Positions 1 through 9,502 are shown, counted from the stretch's first letter. The stretch: DNA of 64,000 bases from Pedobacter sp. L105 (GCF_009765875.1 NZ_LMUP01000009.1:600608-664607); one strand, 5' to 3'. Program-made: numbers and translations. Notes: a model not told the origin generated them from the letters alone.

Positions 1-566
1 GCCCATTTCCTGATTGGGTACGAGTTGCATTGGTAAAAGCTCCTTATGTAGTGGTACGAAGGGCAGAACATATTATTGATGGTGTTCCGGTAGGCATACG
101 GGGAGCAGAAAGAGGGCAGCGCTTTGCAGCATGGCTTCATCCGGACAAAATACTGGAAGTGATTACACCGGGTTCCCTGATCAATCCTGCACATTGGAAG
201 ATAGCTTATCCGTTTACTATGCCGGCAACTATCCAGACTTTAACATTGATCGCACCGGTAATGCAGATGACTGGATATGGATGGGGGCCAACGGGCAGTT
301 CCGGTTTTGAACTGGCGACAGGTATTTCCTCCATTAAAGACACGAGTGACCTTGATCTGGTAATCCATCTGCCGGAAAAAATAACCAAACAACAGGGAAG
401 TTCATTGCTGGAGCAGCTGGAAAAGTTATCACTGGTAGGGCTGGATATACAAATGAATACGCCAGCGGGAGGGGTAGCAATCAGAGAATACATTTTAGCT
501 GAACAGGTTCTGGTAAAAACCTCAACTGCACCGGTTTTACAGGACGCAAATTGCTTATGGTCTTAA
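1..566 (+). CDS. mdcG: Malonate decarboxylase holo-ACP synthase (MdcG), 5'-partial
   Basis: Phosphoribosyl-dephospho-CoA transferase family, which attaches the 2'-(5''-triphosphoribosyl)-3'-dephospho-CoA group to the malonate decarboxylase acyl carrier subunit. Codons are open from base 3 to the TAA at 564-566, so the start lies left of the window; the TTG at 30 is an internal leucine, because the upstream codons read PFPDWVRVAL, which continues into the family motif APYVVVRRA. The pattern GPTGSSGFELATG followed by SDLDLVI is the nucleotidyltransferase-like core expected of MdcG. The other malonate decarboxylase genes would lie further left. The downstream 400 bases hold no gene. Assignment is from motif recognition. 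Confidence 0.8.
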   Translation, partial: PFPDWVRVALVKAPYVVVRRAEHIIDGVPVGIRGAERGQRFAAWLHPDKILEVITPGSLINPAHWKIAYPFTMPATIQTLTLIAPVMQMTGYGWGPTGSSGFELATGISSIKDTSDLDLVIHLPEKITKQQGSSLLEQLEKLSLVGLDIQMNTPAGGVAIREYILAEQVLVKTSTAPVLQDANCLWS

Positions 567-984
567 ACAATATCATGATTACAGAAAAAAGTGCGCTGCA
601 ATATTTGCCCGTAGGTTGTTTGGATCAACGTTAAATTGAAATACTGATAATCACAGACAAAACCCGAAAAAATCAGACAGGATTACTATTCTCGCAGAAT
701 GAACGTTTTACCACGATGTACAAGATCTGAAGCAGCAGCCTAGACGTTATGCGAAGAAAGAAGTAAAGGAAGTGGATGCGAACTGTTTATTTTTAATACT
801 AAAGTAGAAATGGATGACATTATTGTATTTTTTGAAGTGTTTATTTGTGCAGAAGCTTTTAATTGCATCAGGATGCAAAACATACAAAGGTTTTTCTTGA
901 TTTTCTGAAGGGTAATTAGTAGGTGATGGTTCTCATCTTATCCTTTTAAATCAGGTTGAAGATTAATAATAAATTATAAAAAAA
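567..984. other. Gene-free stretch of about 420 bases
   Basis: No open frame longer than about 30 codons, no clear terminator after mdcG and no RNA gene that I can recognise. Short coding-like runs interrupted by stops, for example around 710-800, may be debris of a lost gene, but I cannot identify a parent. The last 80 bases presumably carry the promoter of the aldo/keto reductase gene; no clean TAnnTTTG box is visible. Confidence 0.5.
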
Positions 985-2025
985 ATGGAATACAGACAGT
1001 TAGGAAACTCGGGCCTAAGGGTACCCGTATTAAGTTTTGGTACAGCTACTTTTGGTGGTACCAATGATTTTTTCAAAGCCTGGGGAAATACACAGGTAGA
1101 TGAGGCTACGCGTTTGGTTAACCTGTGTCTTGATGCAGGTGTTAGCCTTTTTGATACAGCAAATGGTTACTCCAATGGCACTTCAGAAGAAATTCTGGGT
1201 AAAGCTTTAACAGGACTGAGGGATAAGGTGTTGATTTCTACCAAAGCTACTTTCCCACTGGGAGATGGTATTAATGACTATGGTTCTTCCCGTATCAATC
1301 TGATTAACGCTTGTGAAGCTAGTTTAAAAAGACTGGGTACCGACCATATTGATATTTATCATATGCATGGTTTTGATGCCAATACGCCTATAGAAGAAAC
1401 ACTTAAAGCGCTGGAAACCCTTGTGCAAAGTGGTAAAGTACGTTACATTGCCTGTTCTAATTTTTCTGGGTGGCACCTGATGAAATCATTGTCCATATCA
1501 GAACGTTACGGATGGTCGAAATATATTGCTCATCAGGCTTATTATTCATTGCTCGACCGCGATTTTGAATGGGAATTAATGCCTTTAGGAATTGAAGAAA
1601 AAGTGGGTACCATTGTATGGAGTCCTTTATCAAGTGGAAAATTAACAGGTAAGTATCGTCGTGGTCAGTCGTACCCTTCAGATGCAAGAGTTGCCCAGGG
1701 TGGTAACCCTGTAATCGGTACTTCAGTTGATGATGAGCGTTTATATAACATTGTTGATGTTTTAGATGAGTTAGCTGAAGAAACCGGTAAAACAATTTCC
1801 CAGATCTCTTTGAACTGGTTATTACAGCGTCCAACCGTGGCCAATATTATTATTGGTGCGAGAAATGAAGAGCAGCTAAAGCAAAACCTGGAAGCAGTAG
1901 GATGGAACCTAACTACCGATCAGGTGAAAAGGCTGGATGCTGCCAGTGATATTCGCCCTGTTTATCCATACTGGCATCAGCGCCAGTTTCCAATGCTGAA
2001 TACAGCACCGGATTTGTACAAATAA
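985..2025 (+). CDS. Aldo/keto reductase
   Basis: NADPH-dependent oxidoreductase of the aldo/keto reductase superfamily, 346 aa, cytoplasmic (no signal peptide). The catalytic tetrad is recognisable: Asp57 in SLFDTANGYS, Tyr62, Lys87 in STKATF and His128 in DIYHMHGFD. The C-terminal NADP-binding signature IIIGARNEEQL is present near residues 284-294. The N-terminus MEYRQLGNSGLRVP is standard for the family, which fixes the start. It is a single-gene unit closed by a strong hairpin terminator. The physiological substrate cannot be told from sequence; the L-glyceraldehyde-3-phosphate reductase and YajO-like groups are closest in style. Confidence 0.9.
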   Translation: MEYRQLGNSGLRVPVLSFGTATFGGTNDFFKAWGNTQVDEATRLVNLCLDAGVSLFDTANGYSNGTSEEILGKALTGLRDKVLISTKATFPLGDGINDYGSSRINLINACEASLKRLGTDHIDIYHMHGFDANTPIEETLKALETLVQSGKVRYIACSNFSGWHLMKSLSISERYGWSKYIAHQAYYSLLDRDFEWELMPLGIEEKVGTIVWSPLSSGKLTGKYRRGQSYPSDARVAQGGNPVIGTSVDDERLYNIVDVLDELAEETGKTISQISLNWLLQRPTVANIIIGARNEEQLKQNLEAVGWNLTTDQVKRLDAASDIRPVYPYWHQRQFPMLNTAPDLYK

Positions 2026-2056
2026 TTTAAGATAAGATATACTATTTATTACCAGG

Positions 2057-2083
2057 CCGGGAACTAAGTTCCCGGTTTTTTTA
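2057..2083 (+). terminator. Rho-independent terminator of the aldo/keto reductase gene
   Basis: Eight-base perfect stem CCGGGAAC / GTTCCCGG with a TAA loop, followed directly by seven T residues, 31 bases after the stop codon. Confidence 0.85.
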
Positions 2084-2110
2084 TAAGACTAAACTTGGGC
2101 TTTGAAATAA

Positions 2111-2233
2111 CTGGATTTGTCCCAGGCAAAGAATGGCAAGATTGTAGCACTGGTACAGATAAAAATTTTACCGGGATATGCAGCTGCAGTTAAGGCTGCG
2201 GTAGAGCAGGGTGGATATGCATTAACATATTGA
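2111..2233 (+). other. Possible coding relic upstream of guaB
   Basis: A 40-codon open stretch with no ATG, ending TGA, with protein-like composition (LPGYAAAVKAAVEQGGY). It may be the remnant of a lost gene. No family is recognised and it could be chance. Confidence 0.2.
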
Positions 2234-2366
2234 CACAATTGCATAAATAGCTTTTTGTTTACGCTGATCTACATGGTAATTATAATATAATCGTAAAAAA
2301 TATAGGGTGAATTCAATAAAATGAGTGCAGGCGACTAATAGATGATGCTTTTTCGGTTAAACCGCT

Positions 2367-2374
2367 TATCTTTG
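2367..2374 (+). promoter_or_regulatory. TAnnTTTG (-7) box in front of guaB
   Basis: TATCTTTG matches the Bacteroidota sigma-A -7 consensus TAnnTTTG exactly, but it ends only 3 bases before the ATG at 2378. If used, the transcript would begin at or next to the start codon. No convincing TTG -33 box is seen. Confidence 0.45.
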
Positions 2375-2377
2375 CAA

Positions 2378-3865
2378 ATGGCTCAATACTTAAAAGAAAC
2401 CTCGAGAACTTTTAGCGAATTTCTCCTTATACCTGGTCTCACGTCTTTTGATTGCGTACCCGACAATGTATCCTTAAAAACCTCTTTGGTTAAATACAAA
2501 AAAGGCGAAAAATCTGCAATAGAACTCAATGTACCTTTTGTTTCTGCAATTATGCAGTCCGTTTCAGACGACCAGATGGCAATTGCCCTGGCAAAAAACG
2601 GTGGTGTATCTTTCATCTTCGGATCTCAAACCATAGAGAAACAGGTAGAAATGATTGAAAAGGTTAAACAATATAAATCTGGCTTCGTGATTAGCACAGC
2701 TAACCTGATCACCGGGAAAACATTAAAAGATGTTATTGCCCTTAAATCAAAAACCGGACACTCTACTATAGCCATCACTGACAATGGTACTGCTGAAGGG
2801 AAACTGGTTGGTTTAATTACCGGCAGGGATTACCGCATCGGTAAAGATTCAATGGATAAAAAAGTCGAAGACTTTATGACCCCGCTTTCTAAACTGGTTA
2901 CTGCAAAAGTTGGTGTTTCTCTAAGTGAAGCTAATGACATCATCTGGGAGCACAAATTGAACAGTCTGCCAGTGATTGATGAAAATAATCAATTGAAGTA
3001 TTTTGTTTTCAGAAAAGATTACGATAATCATAAAGACAATCCTTTTGAATTGTCAGACTCACAAAAGAAACTTATCGTTGGCGCTGGTATCAATACAAGG
3101 GATTATAAAGAAAGGGTTCCTGCCCTGATCAATGCCGGAGCGGATGTGTTGTGTATTGATTCCTCTGATGGTTACTCTGAGTGGCTGCGTGAAACACTGC
3201 AATACATCAAAAAAGAATTTGGTGAAAACATTAAAGTTGGCGCTGGCAACGTAGTGGATAAAGAAGGCTTTTTATTCCTGGTAGCGGCAGGAGCAGACTT
3301 TGTTAAAGTTGGTGTAGGCGGTGGTTCTATCTGTATTACCAGGGAAACAAAAGGTATTGGAAGGGGCCAGGCTACTGCCCTGATTGAAATTGCTGAAGCA
3401 AGAGACGAGTACTTTAGTGAAACCGGAATTTATATTCCTCTTTGTTCTGATGGAGGAATAGCCCAGGATTATCATATGGCACTGGCATTGGCCATGGGTG
3501 CAGATTTTATGATGATGGGCAGGTATTTCGCCCGTTTTGATGAAAGTCCAACCCGTAAATTGCTGGTAAACGGTAATTACATGAAAGAATATTGGGGTGA
3601 AGGTTCCAATCGGGCCCGTAATTGGGAACGCTATGATATGGGCGGTTCAACCGGGTTAAAATTTGAAGAAGGTGTAGACAGTTATGTTCCTTATGCAGGA
3701 AGTTTAAAAGATAACCTGGCTATCACTGTGGGTAAGATCAAATCAACCATGTGCAGCTGCGGATTCACTACCATTGGTGAGTTTAAACAAAAAGCCAAAC
3801 TTACGCTGGTCTCTTCAGTGAGCATAGTGGAAGGCGGGGCACATGATGTCATGGTAAAAGAATAA
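2378..3865 (+). CDS. guaB: Inosine-5'-monophosphate dehydrogenase
   Basis: Oxidises IMP to XMP with NAD, the committed step of GTP synthesis; cytosolic. The catalytic cysteine is Cys319 (counted from the 2378 start) in the loop GGGSICITRETKGIGRG. The N-terminal region SRTFSEFLLIPG is the usual family start in Bacteroidota. Two CBS modules lie between about residues 100 and 215 (MTPLSKLVTAKVG, LNSLPVIDENNQ). The mobile flap lies in the MGRYFARFDESPT region and beyond. I prefer the ATG at 2378 to the one at 2342, because homologues begin near MAxYL and a promoter box lies between the two. Ends in a long terminator hairpin. Confidence 0.93.
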   Translation: MAQYLKETSRTFSEFLLIPGLTSFDCVPDNVSLKTSLVKYKKGEKSAIELNVPFVSAIMQSVSDDQMAIALAKNGGVSFIFGSQTIEKQVEMIEKVKQYKSGFVISTANLITGKTLKDVIALKSKTGHSTIAITDNGTAEGKLVGLITGRDYRIGKDSMDKKVEDFMTPLSKLVTAKVGVSLSEANDIIWEHKLNSLPVIDENNQLKYFVFRKDYDNHKDNPFELSDSQKKLIVGAGINTRDYKERVPALINAGADVLCIDSSDGYSEWLRETLQYIKKEFGENIKVGAGNVVDKEGFLFLVAAGADFVKVGVGGGSICITRETKGIGRGQATALIEIAEARDEYFSETGIYIPLCSDGGIAQDYHMALALAMGADFMMMGRYFARFDESPTRKLLVNGNYMKEYWGEGSNRARNWERYDMGGSTGLKFEEGVDSYVPYAGSLKDNLAITVGKIKSTMCSCGFTTIGEFKQKAKLTLVSSVSIVEGGAHDVMVKE

Positions 3866-3885
3866 TTAACCAGCTAATGATACGA

Positions 3886-3925
3886 GCCGTACAATGATCA
3901 TATTGATCATTGTACGGCTTTTTTT
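3886..3925 (+). terminator. Terminator of guaB
   Basis: Perfect 15-base stem starting GCCGTACAATGATCA, 3-base loop, then seven T residues. One of the strongest hairpins in the window. Confidence 0.9.
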
Positions 3926-3976
3926 ATGGCCGGTAGTGATAAATGAAACCTGTTAGTAACAAGTGCCTGCCTTATA

Positions 3977-4126
3977 TTACCTGAAGATTAAGTATGCTGT
4001 ATAGCCAATAATTATGCTGATTACAGCTACCTAGGCCCATGAAAAATGAAAGGTAGTATCAATATGAAGCTCGGCGTTTTCTCCGCGGATCCAGGCATTT
4101 AAGAATCCTAAAAGTTGATTGAACAT
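3977..4126 (-). pseudogene. Small membrane-protein ORF broken by one TAG
   Basis: Reading leftwards from the ATG at 4126 gives 31 codons (MFNQLLGFLNAWIRGENAEL and so on), an in-frame TAG at 4033-4031, then 17 more codons in the same frame encoding a hydrophobic segment (VAVISIIIGYTAYLIFR) before TAA. The whole would be a 49-residue protein with a C-terminal membrane anchor. The conserved-looking segment after the stop suggests a nonsense-mutated gene, but a chance frame cannot be excluded. No family recognised. Confidence 0.3.
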
Positions 4127-4177
4127 AATTTTTATCAGTTAATTTATTTAAACATTATATTGTATAACAAAGAGAAG

Positions 4178-4200
4178 AATCGGGAGCCTGGCTCCCGATT
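4178..4200 (-). terminator. Hairpin, probable minus-strand terminator
   Basis: Ten-base palindromic stem AATCGGGAGC / GCTCCCGATT with a 3-base loop. In the minus direction it is followed by a pyrimidine-rich, T-rich run and sits 5 bases after the stop of the 35-codon ORF at 4206-4313. Confidence 0.5.
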
Positions 4201-4205
4201 GCTAC

Positions 4206-4313
4206 TTAAAAAAGGATCAAGTGGATAATGAACCTGATCACTTCTTTTACCGATTTGAAGGTACCCTTGAAATGAACATCAAACCCTTTCTTTGTAATGG
4301 CTATTTTAACCAT
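4206..4313 (-). CDS. Candidate 35-aa small protein
   Basis: MVKIAITKKGFDVHFKGTFK followed by SVKEVIRFIIHLILF: a basic N-terminal half and an amphipathic to hydrophobic C-terminus. Support for a real gene: a TAnnTTTG-like box (TATTTTTG in the minus direction, bases 4324-4317) directly upstream and a terminator-like hairpin directly downstream. Against it: it is very short, and the promoter box is only 3 bases from the ATG. Function unknown. Confidence 0.35.
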   Translation of the reverse strand: MVKIAITKKGFDVHFKGTFKSVKEVIRFIIHLILF

Positions 4314-4534
4314 ATCCAAAAATACAAAACATTTTTTACCCTAAAGTGTTTTGTATCTTATTTTTAAGATATTTTTATTTCTTATTTGTGTTTTATATGT
4401 GCTTTTGTTTGAATGTCGACAAACGGATATAAAATCTTTACCCAATCCATTCCATCCAGATCCTGAATGATCAAGTTTTAAATCGCGTATCATACGCTGA
4501 TAAAGAATAATGACGGCAGTAAACATCATCCAAA

Positions 4535-4633
4535 GGGGGGGCGGATATTCCGATCGTTGCTTCAATATCTGGTATCCGCTCAGGAAAGGACGAAATGCTG
4601 GAAAAGGCTTTGGAACTGGCACTTAAAGATTAA
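4535..4633 (+). pseudogene. C-terminal gene fragment
   Basis: Open frame without a start, reading ADIPIVASISGIRSGKDEML then a helical tail EKALELALKD and TAA. The composition is strongly protein-like, as if the last 30 residues of a cytosolic enzyme survived. The parent family is not identified. The minus-strand frame across the same bases looks less natural. Confidence 0.3.
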
Positions 4634-4689
4634 GCTTTCTGTCATTGTATTTAATTTTTCTATATTCGGACAGTTATTAAAATCACGGA

Positions 4690-7137
4690 ATGAACAATTG
4701 GTTTAAGCGAAACAGCACTCATTTTTTAGTTGGTATACTCTTTATAGCCATTTGCCTGGTTTACTTTAATCCTGTTTTTAGCGGGAAAACTTTGGGCCAG
4801 AATGATGTAACCAGGGCACAATCAACGCAGACAGAAATTAACGCCTATAAAGCAAAAGGTACTACCATACTGTGGACCAATCAGATCCATGGAGGGATGC
4901 CTGCCTTTCAGATCTGGGCGCCTTATACGGATAACATCACTACCTGGGTAGTGAAGCTAATCAATTATGTCCTCCCCAACCCAATTGGTACCGTACTGAT
5001 CTTGTTACTGGGTACTTATCTATTATTTTGCGTTCTCCGGCTCGATCCCTGGCTGGCAGCTACGGGGGCAATTGCCTTTACTTTTTCTTCTTATAACCTG
5101 ATCCTGGTGGCCGCAGGACATGCCAATCAATTATTTGCGATTGCTTTTTTTGCTCCCGTACTGGCCGGTGTGCTGCTTCTTTTCAGGAAGAGATATATTC
5201 CCGGAATGGCTTTAACAGCCTTTTTCCTTGCTATGGAAATTAAAGCGAATCATATTCAGATGACCTATTATCTTTTACTGGCTATACTGATCCTGGTTGG
5301 AATTGAATTGTATCATGCTGTTAAAAACAAACTTAGTGGCGATTTTTTCAAAGCAATGGCTTATGCGTCGTTTGCGATTTTAATCGCTGTAGCTGTAAAT
5401 GCTTCCACTTTATGGAGTACCTATGAATATGCTAAAGAAACCATTCGCGGGCATTCCAATTTAACCCAGGACCCAAAAGAACCTACCAATGGATTAGCCA
5501 GGGACTATGCTTATGAATGGAGCCAGGGCGTGGAAGAGTGTATCACTTTTATCATTCCGGATGCTTACGGGGGCAGTACCAGAGGGAGCATTAACAAAGA
5601 TTCAAACGTGATCAAAGCTTTAACGGGAATGGGCGCCAGTGCAGATCAGGCTGCTTATATTTCAGAAAGCAAGGCGCCGCTCTATTGGGGAGAGAAGCCA
5701 TTTACTGAAGGATCGTTTTATTTTGGTGCAGTGATCTGCTTCCTGTTTGTCTTTGGGCTTTTTATCGTTAAAACCCGGATGAAATGGTGGCTGGTAGGGG
5801 TAATCGTCTTAACATTATTGCTGTCATTTGGGAAAAACTGGCCTTATGTATCTGATCTTTTCTTTGACTATTTTCCATTATATAATAAATTCCGGGCGGT
5901 AGAATCTATTCTGGCCGTAGCTGGTTTATGTTTTCCGATCTTAGCCCTGCTGGCCTTAAAGGAGATTGTGGTAAATCCAGATAAAATTGAGTTACTAAAT
6001 AAAGCTAAGTTCGCCTTTTATATCACTGGCGGAATAACCCTGATTATTGCAGTTACACCTGGCCTGTTATTATCGTTCAGGAGTGAGAATCACCCGGCTT
6101 TCATTAATCAGCTCACGCAAACACTTAAAATCGATCTTCCAACAGCAAATTTGATTGGCAGTGCTTTAATTGCCGACCGGACTTCCGCCGCACAATCGGA
6201 TGCTATACGTTCATTCTTTTTTATAACCTTATCTTTTTTACTGGTCTGGGCTTTTATCAAAAATAAGATCAACATTCAGATCTTATCCTTTGGCTTTTTG
6301 TTTCTGGTGTTAATTGATCTTTGGGGCGTAGATAAGCGTTATCTCAATAATGAAAGTTTTACCGCAAAACAGGATAACCTTCCGCCTCAGCCTCGCGATG
6401 TGGATTTGTTGATTTTACGGGATAAAGATCCTGATTATAAAGTGCTGGACCTAACAAAAAGTATTACAAGTGATGCGAGTACCCCTTATTTTCATAAATC
6501 TATTGGCGGTTATTCTGCCGTAAGGCTAAAACGATTTGATGAATTAATCGAATCACAATTCAGTAAAACAATCAATGTTCCGGTATTGAGCATGCTCAAT
6601 ACCAAATATATCATTACTTCGGATGAGAAGACACAGGCTTTAGCCGTCCAGCAAAATCCAGAAGCCTGTGGTCATGCCTGGCTGGTAAACAAGGTTAAAT
6701 ATGTTGATAATGCAGATCAGGAAATGGATGCTTTAACCGCATTCTCACCCAAAGATCTGGTTATTGTGGACCAAAAATATAAAAGTTTGATCCATCAACA
6801 GCAGGATACAGGAAAAGTAAACGGAAAGATCGAATTGATAAGCTACTCACCCGATCAGTTAATTTATCAGAGTAATACGCAGGTAGCTAACATTGCTGTA
6901 TTTTCAGAAATATACTATAAAAATGGATGGAAAATGCTGATTGATGGTAATGAGAAACCTTATTTCAGGGCAAATTATCTTTTGCGTGCTGCAGAAATTC
7001 CAGCTGGTAAACATCAAATCGAGTTTATATTTCACCCTGTTTCGTACTATGCAGGTGAAAAAATCTCTTTAGCCGGATCTATCCTGCTGGTATTAGTTTT
7101 AGGGGGTGCAGTATATACCGAAAAAAGGAAAAGTTAA
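4690..7137 (+). CDS. YfhO-family multi-pass membrane protein
   Basis: 815 aa, with about a dozen hydrophobic segments between residues 10 and 560 and a large extracytoplasmic C-terminal domain (about 570-790) ending in one more membrane segment. The architecture, the early motif SGKTLGQNDVTRA and the segment YFHPVSYYAGEKISLAGS near the end match YfhO proteins, which are GT-C-like and are linked in Firmicutes to glycosylation of lipoteichoic acid. In Bacteroidota the substrate is unknown, though transfer of a lipid-linked sugar is the usual guess. Start ATG at 4690, single gene. Confidence 0.8.
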   Translation: MNNWFKRNSTHFLVGILFIAICLVYFNPVFSGKTLGQNDVTRAQSTQTEINAYKAKGTTILWTNQIHGGMPAFQIWAPYTDNITTWVVKLINYVLPNPIGTVLILLLGTYLLFCVLRLDPWLAATGAIAFTFSSYNLILVAAGHANQLFAIAFFAPVLAGVLLLFRKRYIPGMALTAFFLAMEIKANHIQMTYYLLLAILILVGIELYHAVKNKLSGDFFKAMAYASFAILIAVAVNASTLWSTYEYAKETIRGHSNLTQDPKEPTNGLARDYAYEWSQGVEECITFIIPDAYGGSTRGSINKDSNVIKALTGMGASADQAAYISESKAPLYWGEKPFTEGSFYFGAVICFLFVFGLFIVKTRMKWWLVGVIVLTLLLSFGKNWPYVSDLFFDYFPLYNKFRAVESILAVAGLCFPILALLALKEIVVNPDKIELLNKAKFAFYITGGITLIIAVTPGLLLSFRSENHPAFINQLTQTLKIDLPTANLIGSALIADRTSAAQSDAIRSFFFITLSFLLVWAFIKNKINIQILSFGFLFLVLIDLWGVDKRYLNNESFTAKQDNLPPQPRDVDLLILRDKDPDYKVLDLTKSITSDASTPYFHKSIGGYSAVRLKRFDELIESQFSKTINVPVLSMLNTKYIITSDEKTQALAVQQNPEACGHAWLVNKVKYVDNADQEMDALTAFSPKDLVIVDQKYKSLIHQQQDTGKVNGKIELISYSPDQLIYQSNTQVANIAVFSEIYYKNGWKMLIDGNEKPYFRANYLLRAAEIPAGKHQIEFIFHPVSYYAGEKISLAGSILLVLVLGGAVYTEKRKS

Positions 7138-7182
7138 TCTTCCCGGCAAATCATTAAAATTCCCTTTCACATCACTTGATAC

Positions 7183-7509
7183 TTATTGATGGATGTAATC
7201 GTTAAGATATTCTAGCGTACTTTCAATAGCCTGTGCTACAGAATCTTTGTAAACAACGAAATTTTGTATGCGGGCTGCATCTGAATAACTTTTTTTGGTA
7301 AACATCTTGTTTTCTTTGATTTCCTGAAGGTCACGTTTATACTGATTTGCAAATACGTTGGGATGTTTTTTGTAGAGGAAGTTGATAATAGTTGAATACT
7401 CCCTGAAAATCTCATTTAGAACCTCCATTTGTTCTTCTTCAAATGTGTCCAAACTTAAAGTTGAGTTCAATATGTTCTTAAGTTTTATCTTCTCTTTATT
7501 GTAAACCAT
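7183..7509 (-). CDS. Hypothetical protein, 108 aa
   Basis: Small, charged, mostly helical cytosolic protein (no signal or membrane segment) rich in Lys, Glu and Asn. It stands alone, convergent with the YfhO gene (45 bases between the stops) and divergent from the histidine kinase gene. No family recognised. Composition, an uninterrupted frame and an ATG start support a real gene. Confidence 0.6.
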   Translation of the reverse strand: MVYNKEKIKLKNILNSTLSLDTFEEEQMEVLNEIFREYSTIINFLYKKHPNVFANQYKRDLQEIKENKMFTKKSYSDAARIQNFVVYKDSVAQAIESTLEYLNDYIHQ

Positions 7510-7717
7510 ATGAGCTAAATTATAAATAATATCTGCTACATCTATAAATGTGATGCTATTTTTACGTTTTATCGGCGTGCAATGCGTTTATTCACCCTTT
7601 TTATTCTTTTAATCAAAACTAAAGTGCTCATTTTTAGTTTATAAAAGAGTAACCTTTATCTAATATGCGGTTAAACTTTTATTTACTCCAGTCACTTTAA
7701 ATGCCAATAGCAACCTA

Positions 7718-9361
7718 ATGTCCGAAAAAAACTCTTTATATCCTCTGCTGTCAAATGAAAATGAACGGCTGGCTGCACTCCATTCTTTTCACATTTTAGA
7801 CACCGCAGAAGAAAAAGACTTTGATGATCTGACAGCATTGGCATCGGCCATTTGTCAAACACCTATCGCGTTAATAAGTTTGGTTGATCAGGACCGGCAA
7901 TGGTTTAAATCACATAAAGGGTTGCCTGCTAGTGAAACCTCAAGAGATTTTTCTTTTTGTGCCCATGCCATTACATCTCCCAATGAGCTGCTAATTGTAC
8001 CCGATGCTTCGCTGGATAACCGGTTTTCAGCCAATCCGCTGGTTACCGGTGATACCAATATTGTTTTTTATGCGGGAGTACCGCTGGTTTCCAGTGAAGG
8101 TTTTGCCTTAGGATCACTCTGTATCATTGATCATCAAACCAGGGAACTGACAATTGAGCAAATCAACGCCCTCACCATTCTTGCCAAACAAGTAATGGCT
8201 CAATTAGAGTTAAGGAAAAAAACTATTCAGCTCAGCCATGCGAAAGAGCAATTGGAGCTGTCACTGGAAAAACTGGAGTCAGACCATCATGAGCTGGCAG
8301 AAACACAGATGAAACTGGAGCAGGCCATCGAAACCGGAAAAATGGGTAGCTGGAGCTTCAATCCTTTAACTTATGAAATCATCTTATCAGATTTTGTAAA
8401 AGAAATGTTTGGTTTTCCACTGGAAGGTGAGGTGCGCCTGGATGAAATTATAGAAGCTATAGATCCCGAATATAGAGGGATGCTGCAGGATGTTTTAAAA
8501 AATGCGGTTGAAAGTCATCTTCCAAGTGATACCGAATATTCTATCACACAGTGCCATACCAATGAGCGTAAATGGGTAAAAGCTACTGGAAAGATATTTT
8601 TTGATAATAGTGGTAATCCTGTTGAATATTCCGGTTTGTTTATGGACATCACTGAACGTAAGCTTGATGAATTACGTAAAAATGATTTTATTGGCATGGT
8701 TAGCCACGAACTGAAAACTCCCCTTACTTCTCTGAATGGCTATGTTCAAATATTACATTCCAAAGCTGAAAAAACAGGGAATGCTTTTTTTGTGGGGGCA
8801 TTGAATAAATCAGCCTTGCAGGTAAAGAAGATGACAACGATGATCAATGGGTTTTTAAACGTTTCAAGGCTCAATTCTGGAAAGATATCGCTTCAAAAAC
8901 AGTCTTTCAGACTGGATGATCTCATTACAGCTACCCTCGAAGATATTTTAGTCTTACAAAACAGCCATACGATTCTCTTTCTGCCTTCCGAGCCAGTAAG
9001 CTTGTTTGCTGATCTGGATAAAATTGGAAATGTGATCTCTAACCTGTTAAGCAATGCCATTAAATATTCGCCTTTAGGCAGCACGATCACTATACACTAC
9101 CGGGTCTTAAATGACATCATACAGGTAAGTGTGCAGGATAAGGGTTTTGGAATAAAAACAGAAGATATACAGCGTTTATTTGAACGTTACTACCGTGTAG
9201 AAAGCAACCAGACCCAATTGATATCCGGCTTTGGCATTGGCCTTTATCTGTGTGCTGAAATTATAGAGATCCATGAGGGTAAAATTTGGGCAGAGAGCGA
9301 GATTGGTAGTGGTTCTGTTTTTCATTTTAGCCTTCCAATGTTGGATGAAAGGCTTAATTAG
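7718..9361 (+). CDS. GAF-PAS sensor histidine kinase
   Basis: 547 aa, no membrane segment, so a soluble cytoplasmic sensor. Order: N-terminal GAF domain (about 20-165), a coiled-coil linker (170-205), a PAS/PAC domain (about 205-318, ending EYSGLFMDITERK), HisKA with phospho-acceptor His330 in FIGMVSHELKTPL, and HATPase_c with N box (NVISNLLSNAIKYSP), G1 (VQDKGFGI) and G2 (GFGIGLYLC). No receiver domain and no response regulator gene next to it, so its partner is elsewhere. The GAF fragment SFCAHAI is typical of Bacteroidota kinases of this layout. Confidence 0.9.
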   Translation: MSEKNSLYPLLSNENERLAALHSFHILDTAEEKDFDDLTALASAICQTPIALISLVDQDRQWFKSHKGLPASETSRDFSFCAHAITSPNELLIVPDASLDNRFSANPLVTGDTNIVFYAGVPLVSSEGFALGSLCIIDHQTRELTIEQINALTILAKQVMAQLELRKKTIQLSHAKEQLELSLEKLESDHHELAETQMKLEQAIETGKMGSWSFNPLTYEIILSDFVKEMFGFPLEGEVRLDEIIEAIDPEYRGMLQDVLKNAVESHLPSDTEYSITQCHTNERKWVKATGKIFFDNSGNPVEYSGLFMDITERKLDELRKNDFIGMVSHELKTPLTSLNGYVQILHSKAEKTGNAFFVGALNKSALQVKKMTTMINGFLNVSRLNSGKISLQKQSFRLDDLITATLEDILVLQNSHTILFLPSEPVSLFADLDKIGNVISNLLSNAIKYSPLGSTITIHYRVLNDIIQVSVQDKGFGIKTEDIQRLFERYYRVESNQTQLISGFGIGLYLCAEIIEIHEGKIWAESEIGSGSVFHFSLPMLDERLN

Positions 9362-9502
9362 CTTTTACCAACAGTCCGTGTTGCTGGTTCAATTTTAGTT
9401 AAGGCCTTACCTGATCGTGATCATAGCTAATGAAAAATTTGCTGCAGGCAACCTATTGCTAAAAAATTCAGTACTAGAAGTACTGTTGCTTAAATCACTA
9501 CC

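Noticed and set aside
4341..4622. 93-codon minus-strand gene
   Set aside because: Starts with GTG and is antisense to the more protein-like relic at 4535-4633; the second half shows no family and an AT-rich tail.
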